A stretch of DNA of 64,000 bases, from positions 931,715 to 995,714 of the forward strand of contig NZ_JALBFU010000001.1 in NCBI RefSeq assembly GCF_022662575.1, in the 5' to 3' direction. Numbering within the stretch: position 1 is the stretch's first letter; each line of letters begins with the position of its first letter. Below are positions 53,659-63,360 of this stretch, piece after piece. The notes below the pieces were generated by a model. That model saw only the letters and a program-made list of their open reading frames with translations. It did not search any database and was not told where the DNA came from. Source of the stretch: Luteimonas aquatica. GTDB taxonomy: Bacteria > Pseudomonadota > Gammaproteobacteria > Xanthomonadales > Xanthomonadaceae. Position numbers and translations under genes: made by a program.

Positions 53659-54423
53659 TCACGGCATGTACATGCCGCCGTTGACGTGCAAGGTCTCGCC
53701 GGTGATGTACGCCCCGCCGGGGCCGGCGAGGAACGCCACCGCGCGCGCGATGTCCGCCGGTTCGCCCAGGCGTCCCAGCGCGATCTGGCCGAGCAAGGCG
53801 TCCTTCGCCGATTCGGGAAGGTCCTTGGTCATGTCGGTGGCGATGAACCCCGGGGCGACCACGTTCACGGTGACGCCGCGCGAACCGATCTCCTTCGCCA
53901 GCGATTTGGAGAACGCGATGATGCCGGCCTTGGCCGCGGCGTAGTTGGCCTGCCCGGCGTTGCCGGTCACACCGACCACCGAGGCGATGTTGACGATGCG
54001 GCCCTTGCGCGCCTTCATCATGCCGCGCATCACCGCCTTGGACGTGCGGTAGACGCTGGTCAGGTTGGTGTCGATGATCGCCTGCCAGTCCTCGTCCTTC
54101 ATCCGCATCAGCAGGTTGTCGCGGGTGATGCCGGCGTTGTTGACCAGAATCGAGATCGGCCCGATCTCCTTGGCGACGGCCTCGATCAGGGCGTCGACGG
54201 CGTCGGCCTCGGTGACGTCGAGCACGCGTCCCTGCCCGCCCGAGGCCTGCAGGCGCGCACCGATCGCCTGGGCGCCGCTTTCGCTGGTCGCGGTGCCGAT
54301 GACGGTGGCGCCCTGCGCCGCGAGCTCGTCGGCGATCGCCGCGCCGATGCCGCGGCTGGCGCCGGTGACCAGGGCGATGTCGCCCGTCAGGGCGCCCTGC
54401 ACTGCGGTTGTCTGTCCACTCAT
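53659..54423 (-). CDS. fabG: 3-oxoacyl-ACP reductase
   Basis: A 254-residue short-chain dehydrogenase. Cofactor loop VTGASRGIGAAIA, NNAGITRDNLLMRM, catalytic Ser/Tyr/Lys in ASVVGVTGNAGQANYAAAKAG, and PGFIATDM are present. It reduces 3-oxoacyl-ACP with NADPH. Its ATG overlaps the fabD stop by 4 bases. Confidence 0.98.
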   Translation of the reverse strand: MSGQTTAVQGALTGDIALVTGASRGIGAAIADELAAQGATVIGTATSESGAQAIGARLQASGGQGRVLDVTEADAVDALIEAVAKEIGPISILVNNAGITRDNLLMRMKDEDWQAIIDTNLTSVYRTSKAVMRGMMKARKGRIVNIASVVGVTGNAGQANYAAAKAGIIAFSKSLAKEIGSRGVTVNVVAPGFIATDMTKDLPESAKDALLGQIALGRLGEPADIARAVAFLAGPGGAYITGETLHVNGGMYMP

Positions 54424-55367
54424 GCCTGCGCCCACTCCTCGAGGGCGGCCTCGAATTCGCCCGGCGTGCCGAGCGGACGCGCATCGAGGCCCTTGTCGAT
54501 GCGCTTGATCAGGCCGGTCAGCACCTTGCCCGGGCCGCACTCGGCCACGCGCGTCGCGCCGCGGGCGGCCAGCGCCTGCACGCAGTCGGTCCAGCGCACC
54601 GGCAGGTAGAGCTGGCGCACCAGCGCGTCGCGGATCGACTGCACGCCCTCGTGCACCTCGCCGTCGACGTTCTGCACCACCGGCAGGCGCGGCTCGCGCC
54701 ATTGCAGGCCGCCCATGGTCTCGGACAGGCGGTTGGCGGCCTCGCGCATCAGCGGCGTGTGCGAAGGCACGCTCACGGCAAGCTTGACCGCCTTGCGCAC
54801 GCCCCTGGACGCGAGCAGCTCGAGCGCGCGGTCGACCGCCGCGGCGTGGCCGCCGATCACGATCTGGCCGGGCGAGTTGTAGTTGGCGGGCACCACGACC
54901 TCGCTGCCGGAAGCCTCGGCGCACACCTCCCGCACCACCGCGTCCTCGGCGCCGAGCACCGCCGCCATCGCGCCGGTCCCGGCGGGCGCGGCGTCCTGCA
55001 TCAGTTGTCCGCGGATGCGCACCAGGTGCGCGGCATCGCGCAGCGAGATCGCATCGGCGACGACCAGCGCGGTGTACTCGCCGAGGCTGTGGCCGGCCAG
55101 CAGCGACGGTTGCGCGCCGCCCTGCGCCTGCCAGGCGCGCCACACGGCGACGCCGGCGGCCAGCAGCGCCGGCTGCGTGTATTCGGTGCGGTTGAGCTGC
55201 TCCTCGGGACCGCCCTGCGACAGCGTCCAGAGATCGACGCCGGCGCCGTCGGAAGCCTCCGCGAAGCTGTCGCGGATCGCCGGGTGCAGCTCCGACAGTT
55301 CGGCCAGCATCGCGAGCGACTGCGATCCCTGGCCGGGGAACACGAAGGCGAGCGTGGAGGCGGTCAA
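54420..55367 (-). CDS. fabD: Malonyl-CoA:ACP transacylase (TTG start)
   Basis: A 315-residue FabD, charging ACP with malonate. FVFPGQGSQ, the Ser nucleophile in LLAGHSLGEYTALV, the conserved His in VSVPSHTPLM and QNVDGEVHEG are visible. No ATG occurs before FVFPGQGSQ; a TTG at 55367 encodes the expected LTASTLAFVFPGQ start and has AGGA 8 bases upstream, so TTG initiation is well supported. The first ATG (55313) would remove the conserved N-terminal strand. Confidence 0.95.
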   Translation of the reverse strand: MTASTLAFVFPGQGSQSLAMLAELSELHPAIRDSFAEASDGAGVDLWTLSQGGPEEQLNRTEYTQPALLAAGVAVWRAWQAQGGAQPSLLAGHSLGEYTALVVADAISLRDAAHLVRIRGQLMQDAAPAGTGAMAAVLGAEDAVVREVCAEASGSEVVVPANYNSPGQIVIGGHAAAVDRALELLASRGVRKAVKLAVSVPSHTPLMREAANRLSETMGGLQWREPRLPVVQNVDGEVHEGVQSIRDALVRQLYLPVRWTDCVQALAARGATRVAECGPGKVLTGLIKRIDKGLDARPLGTPGEFEAALEEWAQA

Positions 55368-55375
55368 GCGGCGGT

Positions 55376-55380
55376 TCCTG
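55376..55380 (-). promoter_or_regulatory. Ribosome-binding site for the fabD TTG start
   Basis: CAGGA on the minus strand, ending 8 bases before the TTG at 55367. It decides the non-ATG start. Confidence 0.65.
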
Positions 55381-55510
55381 GTGCGTCCGGCGGCGGACGA
55401 GAGGGCTGCGATGATACGTGCGAACCGACGCCGCTGTCTGTACCGGGGCGTATGCCTGCCGGGCGTTCGGGCGTGCGCGCCGAGCGGCCGTGCGCGAAGC
55501 GCGGCACGCG

Positions 55511-56230
55511 TTACATGGAGGCGATGCGGATGGCGAAGATCGAATGCGCCAACGCCCGCGCCGAGCGCCCCAGGCGCCGCAACGGCTGCACCAGCCAGCC
55601 CAGGCGCTCGCCCACGACGTGCGCATGCGCGCCCACGTCGGCCGGCTCGTCGCGGAAGGCGCCGTCGAGCAGGGCGACCAGGGTGTCCGGACGCTCGTCG
55701 TAGTAAGGCGCGATGCCGAAGGTAAAAAGCACCCAGTCGCGGGCCTGCGCCTGCTCCAGCGTCATCACCTCCAGCGGATCCTCCTCGAAGTCGAGGAAGC
55801 CCACGCGACCGTCGTCGGCCACGGCGATGTTGCGCGGCACCGGCTGCCCGAAGTACGCGCCGCGCCGATGCGCCGCGCCGATCGCGGCGATGGCCGCACG
55901 CACCAGCGCGTCCTGGCGCGCGGGATCGCCGCCGGCCTCGCGCAGCCTGCTCGCCAGCGAAGGGCCGAGATCGCCCAGGCGCAGCGTGGCGGCGTCCTCG
56001 TCCAGCAGCGCCGGCACCGGCACGCCCTGCGCCTGCAGCTCGCGCAGGCGCCGCGCCTCGATGCGCTTGGCCTGGCCGCCGCCGCGATGCGGGGGCGGGC
56101 GCAGCGCGCCGAGCCCGAGCCTGCGCGCGATGCCGTCGAGCAGCGCGAGGCTGAAGCGGCGGCCGCCGCCGTCGGGATACGACTTGATCCAGACGCGGCG
56201 GCCTTCGATGACGGTGGCACGAACGGGCAT
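55511..56230 (-). CDS. Degenerate protein-kinase-fold protein inside the fab operon
   Basis: A 239-residue protein resembling small kinase-like (Bud32/KdkA-type) folds. Candidate elements are K16 (VWIKSY, ATP-anchoring Lys), E59 (KRIEARRL), a catalytic-loop region HRRGAYFGQPVPRN (121-134) and the metal-binding DFE (147-149, GFLDFEEDP). The catalytic Asp expected five residues before N134 is Q129, so phosphotransfer is doubtful. It sits between fabH and fabD, taking a place where no gene lies in E. coli. Substrate and role unknown; a lipid- or ACP-related regulator is conceivable. Confidence 0.78.
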   Translation of the reverse strand: MPVRATVIEGRRVWIKSYPDGGGRRFSLALLDGIARRLGLGALRPPPHRGGGQAKRIEARRLRELQAQGVPVPALLDEDAATLRLGDLGPSLASRLREAGGDPARQDALVRAAIAAIGAAHRRGAYFGQPVPRNIAVADDGRVGFLDFEEDPLEVMTLEQAQARDWVLFTFGIAPYYDERPDTLVALLDGAFRDEPADVGAHAHVVGERLGWLVQPLRRLGRSARALAHSIFAIRIASM

Positions 56231-56283
56231 GTCGGAAATACGTCTCGTCCCGGCTTCCCGCGCGGGCGGGGCCGGACATCGGC

Positions 56284-57279
56284 TCAATAGCGCAACAGCG
56301 CCGAGCCCCAGGTGAAGCCGCCGCCGAAGGCTTCCAGCAGCAGCAACTGGCCGCGCCGGATTCCACCGCGGCGCACGCCCTCGTCCAGCGCCAGCGGCAC
56401 CGAGGCGGACGAGGTATTGCCGTGCCTGTCGACGGTGACCACGACGCGCTCCATCGGCAGTTCCAGGCGCTTGGCGGTCGCGGCGATGATGCGCAGGTTG
56501 GCCTGGTGCGGAATCAGCCAGTCGATGTCGCCGCGGCCCAGCGCATTGGCCTCCAGCGTCTCGTCGACCACCGCGTCCAGCGCCTTCACCGCGTACTTGA
56601 ACACGTCGTTGCCGGCCATGCTGATGCGCGATCCGGCGTTCCTCTCGTGCTCGCGGAAACCGGCCGACACGCCGACCGGATTGCGCAGCAGGTCTTTCTT
56701 GCTGCCGTCGGCGTGCAGATGCGTGCTGAGGATGCCGGTGTCCTCGTCCGCGCGGAGCACCACCGCGCCGGCGCCGTCGCCGAACAGCACGCAGGAGCTG
56801 CGCTCGCGCCAGTCGACCATGCGGCTGAGCGTTTCCGCGCCCACCACCAGCGCCGTGCGCGCGGCGCCGGAACGGATGAACTTGTCGGCGATCGCCAGGG
56901 CGTAGACGAAACCGGAACAGGCGGCGTTGACGTCGAAGGCGGGAATGCCCCAGGCGCCGATGCGGTCCTGGAGCAGGCAGGCGGTGGAGGGAAAGATCAG
57001 GTCGGGCGTCGTGGTGCCGACCACGATCAGGTCGAGCTCGTCCGCCCTCACGCCTGCCGCCTGCATCGCGCGCAGCGCGGCGTGGCGGGCCAGGTCGCTG
57101 GTGGTTTCGCCTTCGGCGGCGATGTGGCGTTCGCTGATGCCGGTCCGCGCGAGGATCCACTCGTCGCTGGTATCGACCATCTTCGCCAGGTCTTCGTTGC
57201 GCAGCACCCGCTCCGGCAGGTAGCTGCCGGTGCCGGCGATGCGCGCGTAGAGACGGCGGCTGGTGAGGGATTCGTTCAT
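56284..57279 (-). CDS. fabH: 3-oxoacyl-ACP synthase III
   Basis: A 331-residue condensing enzyme that starts fatty acid synthesis from acyl-CoA and malonyl-ACP. Active-site Cys in [13 protein letters not shown], His in [11 protein letters not shown], Asn in [13 protein letters not shown], and a [13 protein letters not shown] end are complete. It is 171 bases from rpmF with no plsX between them. Two direct repeats and a strong hairpin occupy that gap. Confidence 0.97.
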   Translation of the reverse strand: MNESLTSRRLYARIAGTGSYLPERVLRNEDLAKMVDTSDEWILARTGISERHIAAEGETTSDLARHAALRAMQAAGVRADELDLIVVGTTTPDLIFPSTACLLQDRIGAWGIPAFDVNAACSGFVYALAIADKFIRSGAARTALVVGAETLSRMVDWRERSSCVLFGDGAGAVVLRADEDTGILSTHLHADGSKKDLLRNPVGVSAGFREHERNAGSRISMAGNDVFKYAVKALDAVVDETLEANALGRGDIDWLIPHQANLRIIAATAKRLELPMERVVVTVDRHGNTSSASVPLALDEGVRRGGIRRGQLLLLEAFGGGFTWGSALLRY

Positions 57280-57375
57280 CGCAAGGCCGCTCCCGTCGCC
57301 GGGATGCCCCGAAAGCCGCTTCGCGCCGACCGGACCGCTCCGCCGCGCGAGCGGCAGGAAACGGGGCGGCGCAGG

Positions 57376-57399
57376 GCCTTTCGAACAGCGCCTTTCGAA
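57376..57399 (-). promoter_or_regulatory. Direct repeats GCCTTTCGAA upstream of fabH (possible operator)
   Basis: GCCTTTCGAA occurs at 57376-57385 and 57390-57399, a 14-base period, each with a TTCGAA palindrome. They lie about 100 bases before the fabH ATG in the only A/T-richer part of the gap. A regulator of the fab genes is a plausible reader; none can be named. Confidence 0.45.
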
Positions 57400-57416
57400 A
57401 TATGCGGATCGTGCCG

Positions 57417-57439
57417 CCCGCGCGCCCGGGGCGCGCGGG
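57417..57439 (-). terminator. 10-bp hairpin between rpmF and fabH
   Basis: CCCGCGCGCC and GGCGCGCGGG around a CGG loop, 11 bases after the rpmF stop codon. It probably terminates or reduces the ribosomal-protein transcript before the fab genes. Confidence 0.6.
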
Positions 57440-57450
57440 ACATGCCGGAC

Positions 57451-57645
57451 TCAGTCTTCTTCGACGACCTTGGTCTTCGGCTGGATGACCTGCTTGCCGC
57501 GGTAATAGCCGTCGGCGGTCACGTGGTGGCGCAGGTGGGTCTCGCCCGAGGTCGGGTCGGTCGACAGCTGCTTGGCGGTCAGCGCGTCGTGCGAACGGCG
57601 CTGGCCACGGCGGGAGGGGGTCACGCGGGATTTCTGCACAGCCAT
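57451..57645 (-). CDS. rpmF: Ribosomal protein L32
   Basis: A 64-residue basic protein opening [20 protein letters not shown], the L32 signature, and carrying [20 protein letters not shown]. No zinc-binding Cys pairs are present, the usual state in this group. It follows yceD by 62 bases, the conserved yceD-rpmF pair. Confidence 0.98.
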   Translation of the reverse strand: MAVQKSRVTPSRRGQRRSHDALTAKQLSTDPTSGETHLRHHVTADGYYRGKQVIQPKTKVVEED

Positions 57646-57707
57646 GGGATTGCTCCAGCTTTCAAATCAAATCGGGGATGACGCAATGCGTCGGGTTGCC
57701 AGGTGTC

Positions 57708-58229
57708 TCAATGCTCTTTCTTCAGCGCCGCCAAGGCCGAGAACGGATTGGCACGCACCTCTTCGTCCGCCTGCACGGGCCAGTCGCGCTCGACCGTCTC
57801 CGAGCCCGGCTTCACCGGCACCAGCGGGACGGCGAGGATCAATTCGTCCTCGACCAGTTCGAGCGGGCGCAGCATGCCGTCCTCGGCGACCAGCAGGGCC
57901 TCGTAGCCGGGGGGCAACGCGGCTTCCTCCACCTCGTCGCCCTGGTCGGCACGCAGCAGGCCCAGCCGCTGCACCACCTGCACGGGAAGCAGGAACCGCT
58001 CCAGCGTGCGCTGGCACTGCAGCGGCAACGCGGCTTCGATTCGCAACTCCACGTACGGGACCTGCAGCGCGTCGCGGTCGAAATCGAGCGCGAACGTCGC
58101 CTCGCCCGCGTCGTCGAACAGGACTTCGCGCAAACGCGACAACGAGGACAGCGGGATGCGGCCCTCGAAACCGCGCCTGGCCGCGACCATGCGCCAAGCG
58201 TCGAGCACCTCGGGCACTTCTGCGGACAT
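57708..58229 (-). CDS. yceD: YceD family (DUF177) protein
   Basis: A 173-residue protein upstream of rpmF. The DUF177 core is visible as LPLQCQRTLERFLLPV, EALLVAEDGMLRPLELVEDELILAVPLVP and the C-terminal NPFSALAALK. The family is tied to large ribosomal subunit/23S rRNA accumulation in bacteria and plants. ATG 58229 gives the expected N-terminus. Confidence 0.93.
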   Translation of the reverse strand: MSAEVPEVLDAWRMVAARRGFEGRIPLSSLSRLREVLFDDAGEATFALDFDRDALQVPYVELRIEAALPLQCQRTLERFLLPVQVVQRLGLLRADQGDEVEEAALPPGYEALLVAEDGMLRPLELVEDELILAVPLVPVKPGSETVERDWPVQADEEVRANPFSALAALKKEH

Positions 58230-58364
58230 AAGCCTTGGAATGTTAAAGACAGCCCTGCCCGCTGTCAAACCCGGCCGAGGCCGCAAACCCTTGTCGCGGC
58301 GGGGAATTTGCCCGCCGCCCGTGCCGGCCCCAGACTGCCCCTCCGCCCGCCGCCCCTCCCTGCC

Positions 58365-58724
58365 TTGACCGAGATCCTCGCCCTGCTCGCCGGCCTGGCC
58401 CTGGCGGCCCTCGCGGCCGTCCTGTGGCGGCGACGCCGCGACGGCGCGCGCCGGCAGGCGCTGGGCCGGCTGCTGGACGCCGCCGACGGGCTCGAGGCCC
58501 GGCTGCGCGCCGCCCGGGCCGAGATCGAGGCGGCCGGCAGCGACGGCGAGCCGGTGCGCCAGGCGATGCGGGACATGCTGCGCCACCGGCTGTGGCTGCA
58601 GCAGCACGGCACGCGGGCCTCGCTGGCGCAGCTGGGCTCGGTGCGGGACTCGATCGACCTCGCCCGCCAGCGCATCGAGGGGCAACTGCTGCGGATCGAG
58701 CGCGCCCGCCTGTCCCTGCAGTAG
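58365..58724 (+). CDS. Small membrane-anchored coiled-coil protein (TTG start)
   Basis: A 119-residue reading frame with one N-terminal span (ILALLAGLALAALAAVLW) followed by a basic stretch (RRRRDGARR) and an Arg/Ala/Glu-rich helical region to the end (LRAARAEIEAA ... VRDSIDLARQRIEGQLLRIERARLSLQ). No ATG or GTG fits; TTG 58365 gives a sensible start with the span at residue 3. It is divergent from yceD and 35 bases before maf. I do not recognise the family; the coding call rests on frame, topology and position. Confidence 0.6.
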   Translation: MTEILALLAGLALAALAAVLWRRRRDGARRQALGRLLDAADGLEARLRAARAEIEAAGSDGEPVRQAMRDMLRHRLWLQQHGTRASLAQLGSVRDSIDLARQRIEGQLLRIERARLSLQ

Positions 58725-58759
58725 GCTGCGGGCCCCGCCCCGCCGCCGCGACGCCGCCC

Positions 58760-59332
58760 ATGCGCCTGATCCTCGCCTCCACCTCGCCCTATCGCCAGGC
58801 GCTGCTGGCGCGCCTGCAGTTGCCGTTCGAGACGGCGCGGCCGGAGGCGGACGAGACGCCCCTGCCCGGCGAGCCCCCGATGGAAATGGTCGTGCGCCTG
58901 GCGGAGACGAAAGCCGCCGCCGTGGCCGCGCAGGCCCTCGACGCCTGGGTGATCGGCTCCGACCAGACGGCCGAGCTCGACGGCGACCCGCTCGGCAAGC
59001 CCGGCGACCGCGAGCGCGCCATCGCCCAGCTCGAAGCCATGTCCGGGCGCACCGTCGCCTTCCACACCGCGGTGGCCATCGCCCGCCACGACGGCCCGGT
59101 GCTCGCCGCGCGGGATACCACCCTGGTGCATTTCCGCGAGCTCGCGCCCGGGGAGATCGCGCGCTACGTCGACGCCGAGCGCCCCCTGGACTGCGCCGGC
59201 AGCTTCAAGTCCGAAGGCCTGGGCATCGCGCTCTTCGCCGCCATCGAATCGCGCGACCCCACCGCCCTGATCGGCCTGCCGCTGATCGAGACCGCGCGCC
59301 TGCTGCGCGAGGCCGGCTACCGCCTGCCCTAG
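58760..59332 (+). CDS. Maf-like nucleotide pyrophosphatase (YceF type)
   Basis: A 190-residue Maf-family house-cleaning pyrophosphatase. It opens MRLILASTSPYRQALLARLQLPF and has WVIGSDQTAELDG, LGKPGDRERAIAQLEAMSG, VHFRELAPGEIARYV and CAGSFKSEGLGI. The Q in SDQ (GSDQ) and the substrate loop point to the YceF-type (m7GTP) subgroup rather than YhdE dTTPases. It is next to yceD-rpmF, as yceF is in E. coli, though on the opposite strand. Confidence 0.93.
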   Translation: MRLILASTSPYRQALLARLQLPFETARPEADETPLPGEPPMEMVVRLAETKAAAVAAQALDAWVIGSDQTAELDGDPLGKPGDRERAIAQLEAMSGRTVAFHTAVAIARHDGPVLAARDTTLVHFRELAPGEIARYVDAERPLDCAGSFKSEGLGIALFAAIESRDPTALIGLPLIETARLLREAGYRLP

Positions 59333-59384
59333 CGCGCCGCGCACGAAGTGGCGGGTCGCGGCCGTCCGGCCGCCGGCGGGACCG

Positions 59385-61298
59385 CTATTCGACGGTCACC
59401 GGCTGTTCGCTCCAGTCCTCGACGCTGCCGTCGCGCCCGTACAGCCGCAGGCCCAGCCAGTGCCGTCCCGGCGTCGCGTCGCCGACGTCCACGCGCGCCC
59501 GGTAGCCGACGTTGGGATGCAGCGGGTCGGTGGAGATCCGCCAGTACGCCGCGGTGCCGGGGCTCGGCAGGCCGTACTCGGCCTTGGCGACCACGCGTCC
59601 GTCCATCAGCACGTCCACGCGCGCCAGCCCGACGCCGTCCTTGAACGCCCATCCCGAGACTTCGAAGCGATCGGCGACGCGGGCGTCGATCGCCGGCGCA
59701 TCGATCCAGGCCATCGCCGGCGTCGTGCATGGCGCGGGCGCCTCGTTCGCGTCGGCCTTGCCGTCCTTGCCGCGGCCATCGAAGGCGAACAGCAGGTAGC
59801 GCTGGCGGCCGTGGTCGACGTTGAACACCTTCGGCCGCGGCAGCGGTCCGACCCGGGCGCACAGCCAGTGATAGCGCTGCAGCAGGTTGCGGTACTCCAC
59901 GTCCCCCGCGCCCACCACCAGCAGCACCGGCGCATCGCCCCAGTCCTCGCGCCCGGCGCTTTGCAATCCCCACAGCTGCAGCTGCGGCGCGCGGCCGTGT
60001 TCGCGATTGAGCGGATGATCGAGCACGCGGATGCGCGGGTTGTCGAGCGCGAAGCCTAGCTCGGCGCCGAGCTTGAAGTTGTCGACGACGATGCGCGTGC
60101 CCGGCGGCATGCGCGCGTGCTCGTTGCGCACCAGCGCGGCGAGGCTGTCCCAGCCGGCGAAATTGGAGGGATACCACTTCAGCGCCGCGCTGTCCTCGCG
60201 CACCGAGGGCGAGGACACCAGGGCGTAGTAGCCCAGCGCGGCCGCCAGCCCGAAGGCGACCACGCTCCAGACCAGGCGCCGCAGCCATGGCGCCCAGGCC
60301 GACAGCGCCTGCGGCAGCAGCGGCAGCAGCGCCAGGTAGCCCGGCAGCGGCCAGTGGAAGCTCACCCGCTGCGTGTCGGCGAAGAAGCCGAGCGCGAAAA
60401 AGCCGAGCACCACCAGCCCGCCCGACCAGGCCAGGTAGCGCGCCGGCTCCGATGCGCTGCGCCGCTCCCGCCAGGCCGCCCACATCAGCGCCACGAACAG
60501 CGGCGGCGTCACCAACAGGCCCTGCACGACCAGGAAGGACAGGCCGTCGGCGTGGAACGCCCAGGGGTGGCGATCGACCAGCTGGAAGCGCAGCCCGGCC
60601 TCGGCGTTGTCGAAGTTCCAGGCCATCAGCGGCGTCCACGCGGCCGCGCCGAAGGCGATGGCGATCCACACGCGCGGATCGAGCAGTGCCTCGCGCCCGC
60701 GCGGCAGCGCCAGCAGCGCCACGAAGCCCACGCCGATCACGGCGATGAAGCGGTAGTGGCTGAGCGCGCCGATGGCCAGTCCGAGCGCCAGCTGCAGCGC
60801 GGTCTCGTAGCTGACCCCGCGCAGCAGGCGCATGCCCGCGTCCAGGCACAGCAGGGTGGCCAGCGCCATCGGCGCATCCGGCAGCGCCAGCAGGCCGAGC
60901 GTCCCGGCCAGCGGCAGCAGCAGCGCGGCGATGCCCGCCAGCCAGGGCCAGCGGTCGGCGCGCACGCGGTCGACGGGCGTGCCGTCGCGGCGTTCGTACA
61001 CGTGCGCGGCGATGCGCACGACGAGCCACGGCACGCACGCGGCGATCATCAGGAACGGCAGGCGCAGCGCCAGCAGGCTCTTGCCGAACACCAGCTCGCC
61101 CAGGCGGATCAGCCAGGCGGTCATGCCCGGCAGGTCGGAATAGGCCCAGGCCAGGTGCCGGCTCTCCTGCCAGTAGAACGCCTCGTCCACGAACAGCGGC
61201 AGGCGCGCGGCCATCGACACCTTGAGCAGCGACACCGCTGCCCAGAGTGTGATGAAGACCACTCGCATGTCGATTCCGCGCCGCATCCGGTCCCGCAT
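59385..61298 (-). CDS. ArnT/PMT-like glycosyltransferase (GT39/GT83) with C-terminal beta domain
   Basis: A 637-residue multi-span membrane glycosyltransferase. The first periplasmic loop shows PLFVDEAFYWQESRHLAWAYSDLPGMTAWLIRLGE, the catalytic DEAYYW-type region of lipid-linked-sugar transferases; YRFIAVIGVGFVALL and about ten further spans follow. After the last span comes a soluble part ending in about 110 residues (IDAPAIDARVADRFEVSGWAFKDGVG ... HWLGLRLYGRDGS) that read like an Ig-like beta-sandwich. It transfers a sugar from a polyprenyl carrier to lipid or protein outside the inner membrane. The start is uncertain: ATG 61298, 61286 and 61268 are all possible. Confidence 0.88.
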   Translation of the reverse strand: MRDRMRRGIDMRVVFITLWAAVSLLKVSMAARLPLFVDEAFYWQESRHLAWAYSDLPGMTAWLIRLGELVFGKSLLALRLPFLMIAACVPWLVVRIAAHVYERRDGTPVDRVRADRWPWLAGIAALLLPLAGTLGLLALPDAPMALATLLCLDAGMRLLRGVSYETALQLALGLAIGALSHYRFIAVIGVGFVALLALPRGREALLDPRVWIAIAFGAAAWTPLMAWNFDNAEAGLRFQLVDRHPWAFHADGLSFLVVQGLLVTPPLFVALMWAAWRERRSASEPARYLAWSGGLVVLGFFALGFFADTQRVSFHWPLPGYLALLPLLPQALSAWAPWLRRLVWSVVAFGLAAALGYYALVSSPSVREDSAALKWYPSNFAGWDSLAALVRNEHARMPPGTRIVVDNFKLGAELGFALDNPRIRVLDHPLNREHGRAPQLQLWGLQSAGREDWGDAPVLLVVGAGDVEYRNLLQRYHWLCARVGPLPRPKVFNVDHGRQRYLLFAFDGRGKDGKADANEAPAPCTTPAMAWIDAPAIDARVADRFEVSGWAFKDGVGLARVDVLMDGRVVAKAEYGLPSPGTAAYWRISTDPLHPNVGYRARVDVGDATPGRHWLGLRLYGRDGSVEDWSEQPVTVE

Positions 61299-61352
61299 TT
61301 GGCTCCACAACCTCGCTACACTCGAACGGCCCTCAGCAACAGCGACCCGCGC

Positions 61353-62306
<954 letters not shown>

Positions 62307-62337
62307 ACGGCGGACGCGGGCGCAAGGGGACCAGTTC

Positions 62338-63360
62338 ATGAGCAAGGGCGGAAGCCGGCGCGCGATCGCTTCCAGGCTCGGGCTTTCCCCGCTCGCGAGC
62401 CGCCTGCTGAGCCTCACGCGGCCGCGGCGGCCGGAGCGCCTGCCGGTGGCCTTCGACCGCCACCGCATCTACATCCTGCCGACCGGCTTCGGCTGGTTCT
62501 TCGCCGCGCTGCTGCTGGCGATGGGCATCGGCGCGCTCAACTACAACAACAACCCGGCGCTGCTGCTCGGGCTGCTGCTCGCCGGCGCGGCCAACACCAG
62601 CCTGTTCGCGGCGCACCTGCAGCTGAGCGGGCTGCGCATCGTCGCCGTCGACGCGCAGCCGGTGCCCGCGGGCATGCCGCTGGCGCTGCGCGTGCACGCG
62701 CAGGCCGCGCGCGGGCGCGTGCGCCGCGGCCTGCGCGTGGACCGCGCCGGCGACGACGCGCCGCTCTCGCTCTCCGACGGCGCGGGCGAGACGGTGCTGA
62801 GCATCGCCACCGCGCGGCGCGGCTGGCTCGAGCTCGGCCGCCTGCGCGTGTCCACCCGGCGCCCGCTGGGGCTGGCGCGCGCCTGGACCTATGTCTGGCC
62901 CGACACGCCGCTGCTGGTCTATCCCGCTCCCGAAGCGCACGGGCCGCCGCTGCCGCAAGGGCGCGGCGAGAACGCGCGCGCGCGCCTGCACCCGGCGGGC
63001 GAGGACATGCATCACCTGCGCGCCTACCGGCGCGGCGACGCGCGTCGCGCCATCGCCTGGAAGCCCTCGGCGCGACGCGACGCGCTGCTGGTGCGCGAGT
63101 ACGAACAGCCGCAGAGCGCGGACATCGAACTGGACTGGCGCGCCTTGTCCGCGCTGGCCTACGAGGACCGCATCCGCCGGCTGGCGCGCTGGGTCGACGA
63201 GGCCGAGCGCGAGGGGCGCCGCTACCGCCTGCTGCTGCCCGCGCAGCCCGCACTGGGGCCGGCGCGCGGCCCCGACCATCGCCACGCCTGCCTGCGCGCG
63301 CTGGCGCTGATGCCGCACGCGCAACATCCGGAGGCCCGCGACGATGTCGGCGCGCGCTGA
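62338..63360 (+). CDS. DUF58 membrane protein
   Basis: A 340-residue protein with two adjoining membrane spans (TGFGWFFAALLLAMGIGALNYNNNPALLLGLLLAGAANTSLFAAHL), a beta-domain, and the DUF58 core GEDMHHLRAYRRGDARRAIAWKPSARRDALLVREYEQ. DUF58 proteins are VWA-like and function with MoxR and transglutaminase-like partners in poorly known envelope processes. ATG 62338 is preceded by AAGGGGA. It overlaps the next gene by 17 bases. Confidence 0.92.
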   Translation: MSKGGSRRAIASRLGLSPLASRLLSLTRPRRPERLPVAFDRHRIYILPTGFGWFFAALLLAMGIGALNYNNNPALLLGLLLAGAANTSLFAAHLQLSGLRIVAVDAQPVPAGMPLALRVHAQAARGRVRRGLRVDRAGDDAPLSLSDGAGETVLSIATARRGWLELGRLRVSTRRPLGLARAWTYVWPDTPLLVYPAPEAHGPPLPQGRGENARARLHPAGEDMHHLRAYRRGDARRAIAWKPSARRDALLVREYEQPQSADIELDWRALSALAYEDRIRRLARWVDEAEREGRRYRLLLPAQPALGPARGPDHRHACLRALALMPHAQHPEARDDVGAR

